A stretch of 64,000 nt of DNA from Aequorivita viscosa (GTDB lineage Bacteria > Bacteroidota > Bacteroidia > Flavobacteriales > Flavobacteriaceae): positions 1-64,000 of the forward strand of contig NZ_FNNS01000009.1 in NCBI RefSeq assembly GCF_900106795.1, read 5' to 3'. Below, in pieces: positions 46,887 through 55,948 of this stretch; the first letter of the stretch is position 1, and each line of letters starts with the position of its first letter. The notes beneath the pieces were generated by a model, which was not told where the DNA came from, did no database searches, and worked only from the letters and a program-made list of their open reading frames with translations. The translations under genes were made by a program, and so were the position numbers.

Positions 46887-47807
46887 TTATTTTATAAATG
46901 AATCAATCACTTTGTCGATTGATTTTTTATTGGTGTATTTTTCTTCGTCAAATAAAAACTTGTACAAAGGCTTGTTGTCTACTTTTTCTTCAAGAGAAAG
47001 ATCTTTGTTTTTAGCGTATACTCGGTTCCATTTATCACGAACAAGTGCCCATTTTTCACCATTGTCTTTCCACCATTTTGCAGCAACTGCGCATCGACTA
47101 TCTTCAACTTTTACATAGGTGTTATATCCTTTTTCCTTGGCCAGAATCACGTCTTCCTTGCCAGCTTCACGAATTACTTTTTCATTGTCTTGATCGTGAA
47201 CCCAGCCAAAATCTGTAATTTCAACACGATTACCTCGCACTGTTAAGTTGTAGTCGCTTCGCGTGGTATATTCACGTCTTGGCAATGGTGCGTTGGAAGT
47301 GTTCTCCCAGTAATTCTTCCCATCGACGTGTACCCAAGAACCCGAACCTTCGTATCTTGGACTATCATCTACCTGAAAAACTTTTTGAGTCCATTGACCT
47401 TTTACTTTTGCAGCTGGTAACTGTATAAATTCCCAAGTGTTGTCTGCGTTGTATGAATAAAAATCTGTGTTTTCATAAAGCCAGTCTTGGCGCCAATGTT
47501 TTACAATCATAGGTTCAGCAGGATTGCCCACTTGAAGTAAATGTTGAATAACAATTTTATTATCTTCATCTGTAATTATTTCAGCCCATTCCAAGCCTGA
47601 AGACACTTCATTTGGCGAAGGTTTGTAAAGCGAATCTTTGCTGTAATTAAAGGTTTCAGCAAAGTTGAAGGTTACTTCGAAGCAACCACACATATCTTTA
47701 ATAGACTTTTTATCTAGTTCTTTTTTGTCTAATTCTTTTTTGTTTTGCGCTTGTAGTGTCATTACTGAAATGAATAGCGCCAATAGGAACGAGTTTTGTT
47801 TTTTCAT
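46887..47807 (-). CDS. DUF6607 family exported protein
   Basis: 306 aa with signal peptide (MKKQNSFLLALFISVMTLQAQ). A short direct repeat KKELDKKELDKK follows the cleavage site. The body matches DUF6607 (DMCGCFEVTFNFAETF, WRQDWLYENTDFYSYN, YTTRSDYNLTVRGNRVEITDFGWVHDQDN). The CGC motif near residue 41 is the only cysteine pair. DUF6607 genes commonly accompany HmuY-like genes in Bacteroidota. It starts 6 bp after the preceding HmuY-like gene, firmly in the operon. Function unknown. Confidence 0.8.
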   Translation of the reverse strand: MKKQNSFLLALFISVMTLQAQNKKELDKKELDKKSIKDMCGCFEVTFNFAETFNYSKDSLYKPSPNEVSSGLEWAEIITDEDNKIVIQHLLQVGNPAEPMIVKHWRQDWLYENTDFYSYNADNTWEFIQLPAAKVKGQWTQKVFQVDDSPRYEGSGSWVHVDGKNYWENTSNAPLPRREYTTRSDYNLTVRGNRVEITDFGWVHDQDNEKVIREAGKEDVILAKEKGYNTYVKVEDSRCAVAAKWWKDNGEKWALVRDKWNRVYAKNKDLSLEEKVDNKPLYKFLFDEEKYTNKKSIDKVIDSFIK

Positions 47808-47813
47808 TTTATA

Positions 47814-49055
47814 TTAATTTAGAATAAGTTTTTTTGAGATAACGTTCTTTCCGGCTTTAAACTGAACCATATATATTCCGCTTTGTAATGAAGAAAGATC
47901 TAGGGTTTTGTTGAAAAAACCATTAGTTGAAGCAATTTGAGAAGTATGTACCAACTGCCCTTGAATGTTATAAATTGAAAGATTGTTTTCTATTGAGTTA
48001 GTGTTTTTTAAATCGTAAACTATATTTACAATTTTGTCTGTAGTGGGATTTGGAAACATTCCGAAAGTAACGCCTTCAGAAATATCCTCAAGCCCCAAGA
48101 TATCTGATACATCTTCATAATAAAAACTTAAATTTCCGTTTGATGCGCCTTCAAATGATTCAAAAACTAAGCGGTACACAGTGTTTTCATCGTATTTTAA
48201 ATAATAGGCCATATCCGTATTTACATCATAACCTGATCCGTTAAAGGTTTTCCAATTGTATCCTATGGTATTTATTTCTTCAGAATACGCTAATCCGTTT
48301 GGATTGCCATTACCATCGGGCTCTTCGTTTTTTGCAACGGTTACATTTGGGTTTTGTAAGGTTCCCGTTACAATATAATTTTCGCCTGGAGGATCTAAAA
48401 AAGTATTGTATTTTCTAAATACGAAATCCCAAGAACCTATCGCTGGTTCGGCAACAACTTCTGCATTGTTTTGAAGCGAATAATAATTGTAACGGTTTTC
48501 TGGATTACTTGTGTTTGATACAGTTGTAGTTGTTTCATCTATCCAATCAGTTCCATCCCAAGTAGCGTATTTAAAAGTGTAGCCACCATAGTAATCTTCA
48601 TTAATAAACTTTCTATAGGTGTCATCGGTATACTTTAATACAAAAACGATTGTTCCCTCTACGTGGTGAGATACTGGGTTGTATTCTCCCCAACCATAAC
48701 TCGCAGAACCTTGCATAAAAGCACCATTATCCCAATTAGTATCGTCATTATACAACGGTGTCCAAGACGCTTCGTCTGCAATATCAATTGTGTTGAAATC
48801 GGCCGGATTGTTTGATGCTTCATAAACCTGAATGCCTATTCCATCATTTACACGAATACCAATATTTTGTGAGTTTTCACGTAAAAAGGCTATGTCCCAA
48901 CTTGAAGCAGGAAACGTATTTGTCTCTGCTGAAGAGAGTTTGTAGTAAACTTCATTACTGTATCCTTGCCCCATCGAAAGGGTTGCATTTGTTTGTTGTG
49001 CCTGTGAAAGTAACCCAGTCAAGGCTATGGCAGCAATATGTAATAGTTTTTTCAT
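47814..49055 (-). CDS. HmuY-like protein with T9SS sorting domain
   Basis: 413 aa. The Sec signal peptide (MKKLLHIAAIALTGLLSQA) is followed by an HmuY-like fold, recognisable from SSWDIAFLRENSQNIGIRVN, the central IGSWDFVFRKYNTFL and YYLKYDENTVYRLVFESF. The last about 80 residues form a T9SS type A sorting domain (MFPNPTTDKIVNIVYDL...GIYMVQFKAGKNVISKKLILN). HmuY proteins bind haem at the cell surface or after shedding. This copy has no lipobox and would be exported by T9SS, so it may be a secreted haemophore. Haem-ligand histidines cannot be assigned with certainty by eye. Confidence 0.82.
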   Translation of the reverse strand: MKKLLHIAAIALTGLLSQAQQTNATLSMGQGYSNEVYYKLSSAETNTFPASSWDIAFLRENSQNIGIRVNDGIGIQVYEASNNPADFNTIDIADEASWTPLYNDDTNWDNGAFMQGSASYGWGEYNPVSHHVEGTIVFVLKYTDDTYRKFINEDYYGGYTFKYATWDGTDWIDETTTTVSNTSNPENRYNYYSLQNNAEVVAEPAIGSWDFVFRKYNTFLDPPGENYIVTGTLQNPNVTVAKNEEPDGNGNPNGLAYSEEINTIGYNWKTFNGSGYDVNTDMAYYLKYDENTVYRLVFESFEGASNGNLSFYYEDVSDILGLEDISEGVTFGMFPNPTTDKIVNIVYDLKNTNSIENNLSIYNIQGQLVHTSQIASTNGFFNKTLDLSSLQSGIYMVQFKAGKNVISKKLILN

Positions 49056-49083
49056 TGTATTTAAATTTTTGTTGATTTATAAA

Positions 49084-50490
49084 TTATTTTAAAAGTTCAT
49101 ATTTGAATTCTGGGTAACCACGCTGTCCTTGATCATTTAGTAGCGCCGTAAACTTTAGTTTGTAATTGTTATTGTTAGCGTCTTTTATGATATAGAATAT
49201 ATTGTGATTCAGTACTTTATCATCGTTCATAACATTTCTCCAAGTCTCACCAATGGTGCGTTGATCAAGTTTAAAATTAGATTCAACTGTGTTTGAGAGT
49301 AAAAAGGTGTCATAATCATAATGTTCGGTCGAAACGGTGTATACAGTTACTCCGCCTTTTCGGTTGTGGAGTACACCGTCAGAAAATCCATAAGATCCTG
49401 CGCCTTCAATAATGTTTGTAAAAACTGTAAAATTGAGATCCCACCGATCTGCTTCGGGTTCTACACTAACAGTGGAGTTCGTATCAAAACTGAAGAAAGT
49501 CGCATTGTAGCCAGATGATTTATCAATGGTGATTTCTTGGTGATTGGTATCGTTAAGGTCTGCATATTGTAAAATATAGCTAGTACCGTCTCTAAGAATT
49601 CTTATTTTTTTCCACCCACGTGCATCGCCAGCTACAGCTACACTGCCATTGGTTGGGGTTTCGGTTCCTACTTTGTAACCTAAGTTTACTAAATAGACTT
49701 TGTTTAGGGCATCTTCTAAATTAATTTCTTTAATGGCAGTTCGATTTATATCGCCGTCAGGGTAGTCTATGTATATTTCGTTTGAAGGGTCGAAAGTACC
49801 TACTGCTACTTGCGGCATTAGGTCGGCTACATCTGCTTGCGTAATATTGTCGATATTGGATTGTTCTAATTCGGCTGCGGCCATATATATGGAACCATTT
49901 ATACCTACGCGAAATTCGTCATAGGAGTAGAAGGCGAGATCCCAAGAATCTCGTAATACTTGTTTGGTAGTTTTTGAACTTAAATCTACATATACTTGAA
50001 ACTGTTCATTTGGCCCACCTACTTCTGGCTGAATGCTTCCCCCTAGTGCTGCTTCAGAATTAATTGTAAAAGTGGTGTTGCCTTGAATGCTAGCATTTGG
50101 ATAATCTATATTGTCAATCTTGAAAATTATATTGGTAGTTTCATCCAAGTTTGGGTTTAAAAGTCGAAATTTAAAGTTGTTGGAGTTACTGCCTTGATTT
50201 ATGGGGAGTGTTATCTTTCCGTTTATAAGTGCGGGTTCTGTCGTAAAATCGACACCATAAACTGCATTCTCAGCAGTTACCGTAATGCTAAAACCGCCTG
50301 CTTCTATAGCAGATGTTGAATATATTAGCATTATATCTTCAAAAACATTAATCTCTTTAAGATTCGCGGAACGATCTTCATAGGCGACCACAAATGGGTC
50401 AGTACTAAGATTGTTATCATCTGAACTGCAAGAAGCGAATCCGAATATGGCTAAGGTTATGTATATAAAAATATTAGTTGTTTTCATCAT
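49084..50490 (-). CDS. HmuY family lipoprotein with Calx-beta-like N-terminal domain
   Basis: 468 aa lipoprotein: signal ending FGFASCSS, lipid Cys about 21, followed by SSDDN, an acidic signal favouring surface export in this phylum. Residues about 40-145 look like a Calx-beta-type domain (FSITVTAENAVYGVDFTTEP, LPINQGSNSNNFKFRLLNPN). The HmuY part follows (QFQVYVDLSSKT, DSWDLAFYSYDEFRVGING, WKKIRILRDGTSYILQYADLND, RWDLNFTVFTNII). It sits directly against the TonB receptor gene (0 bp gap), the classic HmuR-HmuY order. The expected role is capturing haem at the surface and handing it to the receptor. Confidence 0.85.
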   Translation of the reverse strand: MMKTTNIFIYITLAIFGFASCSSDDNNLSTDPFVVAYEDRSANLKEINVFEDIMLIYSTSAIEAGGFSITVTAENAVYGVDFTTEPALINGKITLPINQGSNSNNFKFRLLNPNLDETTNIIFKIDNIDYPNASIQGNTTFTINSEAALGGSIQPEVGGPNEQFQVYVDLSSKTTKQVLRDSWDLAFYSYDEFRVGINGSIYMAAAELEQSNIDNITQADVADLMPQVAVGTFDPSNEIYIDYPDGDINRTAIKEINLEDALNKVYLVNLGYKVGTETPTNGSVAVAGDARGWKKIRILRDGTSYILQYADLNDTNHQEITIDKSSGYNATFFSFDTNSTVSVEPEADRWDLNFTVFTNIIEGAGSYGFSDGVLHNRKGGVTVYTVSTEHYDYDTFLLSNTVESNFKLDQRTIGETWRNVMNDDKVLNHNIFYIIKDANNNNYKLKFTALLNDQGQRGYPEFKYELLK

Positions 50491-52626
50491 TTATAGGTTT
50501 AAGTTGTAAGCTAGTTTCACAAAATAAGATCGACCATAAGCGAGGGGTATTTGTGTTGCAGGTCCGTTATGAGCTCCGCCATTTATTGCTGTTGTTTCTA
50601 CTGAGTTTACATTAAAAAGATTGCGGGCTCCAATAGTAGTAGTAACGTTATTGTTGAAAAAGGATTTACTGATTGTAGCATCCATCCAGCTATAATCATC
50701 GGTTTTTCCAGTTTCGAATACTTGGACGCCTTCTTGGTTTGTTTTTTCTACAAACTGTTGCTGTTCACCAATGTATTTAAAGTAGGTTGAAAGGGTGGTA
50801 TTCCATTTTGGAAGTGTGTATGAAAGATTTGCATTTAATTGAAGGTTAAAAAGAAAATCATCATTATTGTTATTATTGGTTTTTAAGACTTTTGAAATTC
50901 CCTGAATAGAAGCTCCTAGCTGTGCTTTTAAGTTCCCTACATACAATTCGTTTTCCATAAAGGCACCAATGACCCTATATTTATCTATGTTATTATATTG
51001 AAAAGCAAGCGGACTCTGTTGAACCACTATTAATTCAATACGATCGTTAAGTCCTAGATAATTAAGACTCAATTTGTTTTTTAAACGAATTTTTCCCTCA
51101 GATAAGGAGGTTTTTTTCTTTATGTGAAAGAAGGCAGAGAGTCCTTTTTCAGGAAGTAAATCTGGGTTGCCTTGCACATTGTGGTTCACGTCAACAAAAT
51201 AAGTGTATAGCTCGTCGTAATTCGGGGTTCGATTTGCAGATCCTAGGATGGCTCGAAGTTCCCATCCTTTATTTATACTTTGTTTCGCACTTAAAGAACC
51301 TATAAATTGTGTATCGAAAATATTGCTAAAGGAAACTCTAGCTCCCGGTCGGAAGGAGAAGCTTTCCGAAAGTTTTATTTCAGAGGAAGCGAAAAAATCA
51401 TAGTTATTAAGATTTTGAGTGGTTTTTTCTTCACCTGGCGTTATCAATATGGCAACTGCCGATCCACTTCCTCGTTCGTTGGTAAGTTCATAACCTGCTT
51501 GGAGGCTAATTTTTTCTGTATTAATAAGATTATTAAAAGTACCACGCGAGAAAAAAGCGGTTCGTTGTTGGTATTGGCCTTTTTCTATATTCTCTTTTAC
51601 ATCTTCGCGAATGATATATGAGTAACGCTCTAAGTCCTTAGTTTGCTCCTGGTAGCTTATTGAAAAATTGTAATTAATTTTTTGAAATATCGAACCCGTT
51701 AAGTTTAGATGATGGTAAAAGCGGTTGTTTGTAAAAAGTTCATCTTGTGAGATTGGATGTGTAGTTCCTGTTGCCGGGTTTTCGTTGACAGCAACCAATT
51801 TGCTGTAGTTTTCAATAGTTTCATTTAAATAGTCGAACCGATAAAAAATTGAAAAATCATTTTTACTGTAGGATAGCAGTGCTTTGGCATTTTGCTGAAG
51901 TTTTGGTAGCCACTCATGGCCGCGTTTGTCATCGTTGCGATCGTATTTTTCTCCCATTCTATCGCTCCAATACCCACCGAAATCGTTTCGGGTGTATCCT
52001 ATGTTTGCATATAAGTACTTGTTTAATTTGTGCCCCACTCGCAACGATTGGATGTGACGGCCTTTATTGAACCATTCGTATTCATCACCTACTGATTCTT
52101 CTTGAATATAGGTGCTGATATCCCAAACGTTGCGTGAGGACTTTTTTGTTATAACGTTTATAATTCCAGATACGGCATTGGCGCCGTATTGTACTCCCAT
52201 AGCGCCTTCCACGATTTCTACACGCTCAACATCATCAAGGTTGATAAGGGTGAGGTCGGTATTATTTCCCATACCTTCCTCATTGATTATAGGAACATTA
52301 TCTACCAACACCTTAAAATATTGGCTGTCTAAACCAAAAAGGCTAACTCCGCTTTTACCAGTTGAGGTGTTTGGTGTTATATTTAGGTTTAGCGTTGTGT
52401 TTAGTATGTCTGCAAGACTATTTCCGCCTTGGCGCTCGATGTCTTTTCGGGAAATAACCTTTACTTCAAATACAGATTTACCTACAGATTGTGGATTGTG
52501 TTGACCTGTTACAATAACCTCCTCTAGTCTTTGCACTTCAGTAGTGTCTTTAACTATTTCCTGTTGAGCGAATAGGGGTATGCTAACGAGCAAAGTTGTG
52601 AGATATATAAAATGGTTTTTAGTCAT
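50491..52626 (-). CDS. TonB-dependent outer-membrane receptor, HmuR-like haem/iron uptake
   Basis: 711 aa with signal peptide (MTKNHFIYLTTLLVSIPLFAQ), a plug domain (about 35-150: EEVIVTGQHNPQSVGKSVFEV, ILNTTLNLNITPNTSTGKSG, VERVEIVEGAMGVQYGANAVSGIINVITKK) and a 22-strand-type barrel ending with an aromatic residue motif (YFVKLAYNLNL). The LRAILGSANRTPNYDELYTYF...NPDLLPEKG region corresponds to the FRAP/NPNL box of haem receptors, though not as a perfect match. It heads the operon and is followed by HmuY. Haem as substrate is inferred from context. Confidence 0.85.
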   Translation of the reverse strand: MTKNHFIYLTTLLVSIPLFAQQEIVKDTTEVQRLEEVIVTGQHNPQSVGKSVFEVKVISRKDIERQGGNSLADILNTTLNLNITPNTSTGKSGVSLFGLDSQYFKVLVDNVPIINEEGMGNNTDLTLINLDDVERVEIVEGAMGVQYGANAVSGIINVITKKSSRNVWDISTYIQEESVGDEYEWFNKGRHIQSLRVGHKLNKYLYANIGYTRNDFGGYWSDRMGEKYDRNDDKRGHEWLPKLQQNAKALLSYSKNDFSIFYRFDYLNETIENYSKLVAVNENPATGTTHPISQDELFTNNRFYHHLNLTGSIFQKINYNFSISYQEQTKDLERYSYIIREDVKENIEKGQYQQRTAFFSRGTFNNLINTEKISLQAGYELTNERGSGSAVAILITPGEEKTTQNLNNYDFFASSEIKLSESFSFRPGARVSFSNIFDTQFIGSLSAKQSINKGWELRAILGSANRTPNYDELYTYFVDVNHNVQGNPDLLPEKGLSAFFHIKKKTSLSEGKIRLKNKLSLNYLGLNDRIELIVVQQSPLAFQYNNIDKYRVIGAFMENELYVGNLKAQLGASIQGISKVLKTNNNNNDDFLFNLQLNANLSYTLPKWNTTLSTYFKYIGEQQQFVEKTNQEGVQVFETGKTDDYSWMDATISKSFFNNNVTTTIGARNLFNVNSVETTAINGGAHNGPATQIPLAYGRSYFVKLAYNLNL

Positions 52627-53069
52627 GATTTAAGTTAGATTAAGACTTTACTTCTAAAAGATTTATTTAAATACGGTTACATCATCTTTGGAATGAATTC
52701 GACATAAGAGATCATAAGTAGAAGTAATCTTAAATAGCTGTTATTTTTATTTAATCTAAATAAGAGGCAAATGTAAAGACTGATTTTGTTTGGAGGGAAA
52801 GGGAGATGTAATATTATTTAAGCTTTTTGATATCTTTTTTTATATTTCTGGCGTAGTCTTTTTATAAAGATCTAAGGATGAAACAAGAGAAATAGAAATC
52901 AGAAAAGAACTTGAAATCCAGGAGGCCTTTTATGTTTTTGCAGTCAGATAATCCTTCATAACCACAGAAATGCGTAATGCCTTTGTGTGAAAGAAGAGAA
53001 TTTTAAAGTGAATTTGAAATATAGAAATGTTGGTGCTTTGTGGGCATTAACCACAATATGCCCTAAGAT
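52627..53069. promoter_or_regulatory. Regulatory region of the haem/iron operon
   Basis: 443 bp without a gene between the AraC-type regulator and the TonB receptor. On the minus strand TACATTTG (52768-52775) is an exact -7 element, giving a leader of about 135 nt. Six bases downstream of it lies the palindrome described separately at 52747-52763. The rest (52780-53069) shows no recognisable structure. Confidence 0.55.
52747..52763. promoter_or_regulatory. Perfect palindrome TTATTTA-ATC-TAAATAA, putative iron-responsive operator
   Basis: Seven-base perfect inverted repeats with a 3-bp spacer, positioned just downstream of the -7 element of the TonB receptor promoter, where a bound protein would block transcription. 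A 15/17 identical copy lies at the promoter of the adjacent AraC-type regulator. A Fur-type repressor is the obvious candidate given the iron-uptake genes; this is inference. Confidence 0.6.
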
Positions 53070-54029
53070 TTATATTTGATATTTTTTAGGCGAGCAGCCG
53101 TAAATTTTCTTGAAGGCAATTGAAAATTGAACAAGTCCGTTATAGCCACAAAGTTCAGCAATTTCTGTTATGTTGTGTTTTTTTTCGTGAAGTAGCTTAA
53201 GGGCGTACTTCATTTTAAGGCTGATTACGTAGTTTTTTATGGTTACGCCGTAATATGTTTTAAAGTCTTTTCTAAGTTTAGTTTCATTGAGAAAAACTTC
53301 TTTAGAAAGTTCATTGATTGTCGGGGCTTTTGTAAACCTATTATCAAGAATAAGTTTTGCTTGACATAGCTTTGCAATTTCATCTGCATTGAACTCCACA
53401 AGATTGTTATATTTTTTTTGATGCAGATAAAGCTCTAACTGTAACAATAATAACTCTTGTACTTTGTTTTCAATAAATATTCGCTTAAACAAACCTTCTC
53501 TATTACAATCTTTTATTTCCTTGATAATCCCACCAATTAAAGGATCAATAGGAAGGTCTGCAACAAAGAGATTGGTTGTGGTATTGTTAAATATATGAGA
53601 AGCAAATTCCTTATGCGATTCGTAACTATGGTGGATAAGGTTAAAGTAAAATTCCTTAGAAAGAATAATCATAAAAACGCTATCCGTTTCTTGATAGGTT
53701 GTAACAAAATAGGTTTTAGAATTAGAGCCATAGATTATATTGTGTGTAGGTCTTTCGTTACCTGTTTTAATTATAAACCTCATTATTACAGGTTCTCCCG
53801 AAATTTCCAACCCCTCTGTAATATCTGAAGACTGAATACATTTTATTTCCCTGATTAAAATTCCAGAAGCCTTAAGAATCTTTGATTCAAAAGAAATCAA
53901 TTGTCCGCATTCCATACAGTATTCCGTCTCCTCAAAAACTTGTCCTTTTTGATATGCAGAGATTAAACAAGTTTTAATTGTCTCTTTGTCTATTTTCTCA
54001 ATTCTACCCGATATTGTAAGGTATTCCAT
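53070..54029 (-). CDS. AraC-family transcriptional regulator
   Basis: 319 aa from ATG at 54029; a TTG at 54041 would add four residues. The C-terminal about 100 residues hold the double helix-turn-helix of AraC proteins (TINELSKEVFLNETKLRKDFKTYYG and ITEIAELCGYNGLVQFSIAFKKIYGCSPKKY). The N-terminal part is PchR-like in layout and contains a C-x2-C pair (YCMECGQ) that could bind metal or sense redox. It lies directly upstream of the haem/iron operon in the same orientation, with the same palindrome in its promoter. It probably activates the operon in response to a haem or iron signal. Confidence 0.85.
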   Translation of the reverse strand: MEYLTISGRIEKIDKETIKTCLISAYQKGQVFEETEYCMECGQLISFESKILKASGILIREIKCIQSSDITEGLEISGEPVIMRFIIKTGNERPTHNIIYGSNSKTYFVTTYQETDSVFMIILSKEFYFNLIHHSYESHKEFASHIFNNTTTNLFVADLPIDPLIGGIIKEIKDCNREGLFKRIFIENKVQELLLLQLELYLHQKKYNNLVEFNADEIAKLCQAKLILDNRFTKAPTINELSKEVFLNETKLRKDFKTYYGVTIKNYVISLKMKYALKLLHEKKHNITEIAELCGYNGLVQFSIAFKKIYGCSPKKYQI

Positions 54030-54076
54030 TTTATTTAACAACGATTAGTTTTGATAGAGGTGGAAATTTACTTGCG

Positions 54077-54104
54077 CAAATCTATTTATATTCAATCTAA
54101 ATAA
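54077..54104 (-). promoter_or_regulatory. Promoter of the AraC-type gene with the shared operator
   Basis: On the minus strand TAGATTTG (54077-54084) is an exact TAnnTTTG -7 box, 47 bp upstream of the ATG. Immediately upstream of it, 54088-54104 (ATATTCAATCTAAATAA on plus) matches the operon palindrome at 15 of 17 positions, 11 of them contiguous. Confidence 0.55.
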
Positions 54105-54161
54105 AAACTATATTATTAAATGTTTCAATGTTCTTGATAAGTAATTTATAAGCAAATGTGG

Positions 54162-54244
54162 GTACTGTCCCATTATATCCCAGTTCTTGTCCTACAATGT
54201 CCTACTTCTTTTTTAAAACTAATAAGGTTGATGCCATACTTTTA
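54162..54244 (+). promoter_or_regulatory. Promoter with TGTCCTAC element for the FG-GAP-like T9SS protein
   Basis: GTACTGTC (54162-54169), then TTGTCCTAC and ATGTCCTACTT as two tandem TGTCCTAC half-sites (54187-54207), then a near-consensus -7 box TACTTTTA (54237-54244) starting 30 nt after the element. GTACTGTC and ATGTCCTACTT recur upstream of the T9SS gene at 57686 with almost the same distance to its -7 box. Probable activator site. Confidence 0.5.
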
Positions 54245-54324
54245 CATTGTCAATTTTATTTAAAGGAGTGTTTAAACATCAGTTTTAGGGTTCAATAGTT
54301 TTAATTAATCAAAATTCATTCAGT

Positions 54325-55809
54325 ATGAAAATTAACACCAAAAATATTGCTGTGTTTTGTAGCTTATTGTTTTCAATTTCCACATCTGCGCAATTCACAC
54401 AACAATCGAAACTTGTAAGCCCTGAAAGAGGTTCTAGAGATGAATTTGGTACTTCCGTAGATATTCGAGGAGACTTTGCAATTTCGGGAACACCTCGTTA
54501 TGATATTGCTGCAGGTGCTGCATATATTTATACGAAAGATGCCAATGGCAATTGGAATTATCATCAATCCCTAATTCCTGACGATAGTAAACCTATGGCC
54601 GAATTTGGAGGAGCTGTAAAGATGTCCGAAGATTATATTGTTGTGGCTTCGGGTAGAGCAGATATCGGCCAAACTATTCGTGCTGGCGCTTTGTATGTTT
54701 ATAATAGGGATGAAACCAATTGGAATTTTAGCACCAAAATTATTACTAGCGACTATAGCAATGATGCCATGCTGGGAATGACGCATACAAGTTTAGATAC
54801 TGAAAATAACACCATTGTTGCCGGGGCTCCAGGTGAAAATGTTTGGACTGGAAGTGTCTATGTGTTTGAGAAAAATGGTGGTGAATGGTCTGAAGTTCAA
54901 AAAATACTAAGTCCTTCACCCGAAGAAATTAGTAGTTTTGGAATAGGTGTAGCCATTTCTGGGAATACCTTGGTAATTGGTGCCAATGAAGCCAATAATT
55001 TTATAGGAGCAGTTTATATCTACAATAAAAATGCAAACGGGCAATGGATATTTAATCAAGAAATTACTGCCGCGGATGGCATCTCAGGCGATTATTTTGG
55101 ATCATCAGTGAGTATAGATGATAATATTATAGTTGTTGGTGCTTTTGGAGTAAATGGAGTAAAAGGCGCAGCATACGTATTTAAAAAGAACGATTCAGGA
55201 AGTTGGGAAGAGTTACAAAAGTTAACTGCCTCTACATCTATACCCGATGCTCACTTCGGATTTCAATGTGATGTTGCAGGAGCAAACTTGGTAGTGGGCG
55301 CACCTCACGCCTGGGCTTTTACCCTTGGAGAAGTGTTTTTATTTAATGAAAACGTATCAGGGCAGTGGGAAGAAACGCAAATAATTCAGAGTAACGACAT
55401 AGCGGTAGCAAACTTTTTTGGATGGTCCGTAGCTCTTTACGAAGATCAAATAATTGCAGGTGCTCCTTGGGAAAACACAGATGAAAACGGAAATAATCCC
55501 ATAGACGAATCAGGATCAGCTTATATTTTTAAAAATCCATCTTTGCATACATCAGATTTCAACAAAAAGGAAGCAAGTGCTCTCTACTATCCCAATCCTA
55601 CAGAAAAATTATTAACCATAGCAAGTACTAATAAAAGGATTAAAACTATAAAAGTGGTAGGTGTAACAGGGCTGTTGTTAAAAAAACACGATGAAGTAAA
55701 TTCTGTGAATTTCACCTTAGATATACAACATTATAGTAATGGGGTTTATATGGTATATGTCGAATTTGACGATGGCTCTAAAAGCATTCAAAAAATAATA
55801 AAACATTAG
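54325..55809 (+). CDS. T9SS-secreted FG-GAP (integrin-alpha-like) repeat protein
   Basis: 494 aa with signal peptide (MKINTKNIAVFCSLLFSISTSAQ). Residues about 30-410 hold seven or so FG-GAP-like repeats of a beta-propeller, each with a pattern like FGxSVxIxxxxxxVGAxxxxxxxGAxYxF (FGTSVDIRGDFAISGTP, FGIGVAISGNTLVIGAN, FGSSVSIDDNIIVVGAF, FGWSVALYEDQIIAGAP). The last about 75 residues are a T9SS type A sorting domain (YYPNPTEKLLTIAS...NGVYMVYVEFDDGSKSIQKIIKH). Probably a surface or secreted binding protein. It shares a promoter element with the gene at 57686. Ligand unknown. Confidence 0.85.
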   Translation: MKINTKNIAVFCSLLFSISTSAQFTQQSKLVSPERGSRDEFGTSVDIRGDFAISGTPRYDIAAGAAYIYTKDANGNWNYHQSLIPDDSKPMAEFGGAVKMSEDYIVVASGRADIGQTIRAGALYVYNRDETNWNFSTKIITSDYSNDAMLGMTHTSLDTENNTIVAGAPGENVWTGSVYVFEKNGGEWSEVQKILSPSPEEISSFGIGVAISGNTLVIGANEANNFIGAVYIYNKNANGQWIFNQEITAADGISGDYFGSSVSIDDNIIVVGAFGVNGVKGAAYVFKKNDSGSWEELQKLTASTSIPDAHFGFQCDVAGANLVVGAPHAWAFTLGEVFLFNENVSGQWEETQIIQSNDIAVANFFGWSVALYEDQIIAGAPWENTDENGNNPIDESGSAYIFKNPSLHTSDFNKKEASALYYPNPTEKLLTIASTNKRIKTIKVVGVTGLLLKKHDEVNSVNFTLDIQHYSNGVYMVYVEFDDGSKSIQKIIKH

Positions 55810-55837
55810 GTAGAAGTTAGTTTTTTCAAATTGAAGT

Positions 55838-55871
55838 AAAGGCCAAGGCGTAAAATGCTTTGGCTTTTTCA
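55838..55871 (+). terminator. Rho-independent terminator after the FG-GAP gene
   Basis: GCCAAGGC and GCTTTGGC form a hairpin (loop GTAAAAT), followed by TTTTTC, about 30 bp after the stop. Confidence 0.75.
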
Positions 55872-55948
55872 TTTTAATGGGTTCCGATTTTCATGCATTA
55901 TAAACGCATACTGTATATTCCATTAATTTAAGCTTTAGGAGAAAGTAA

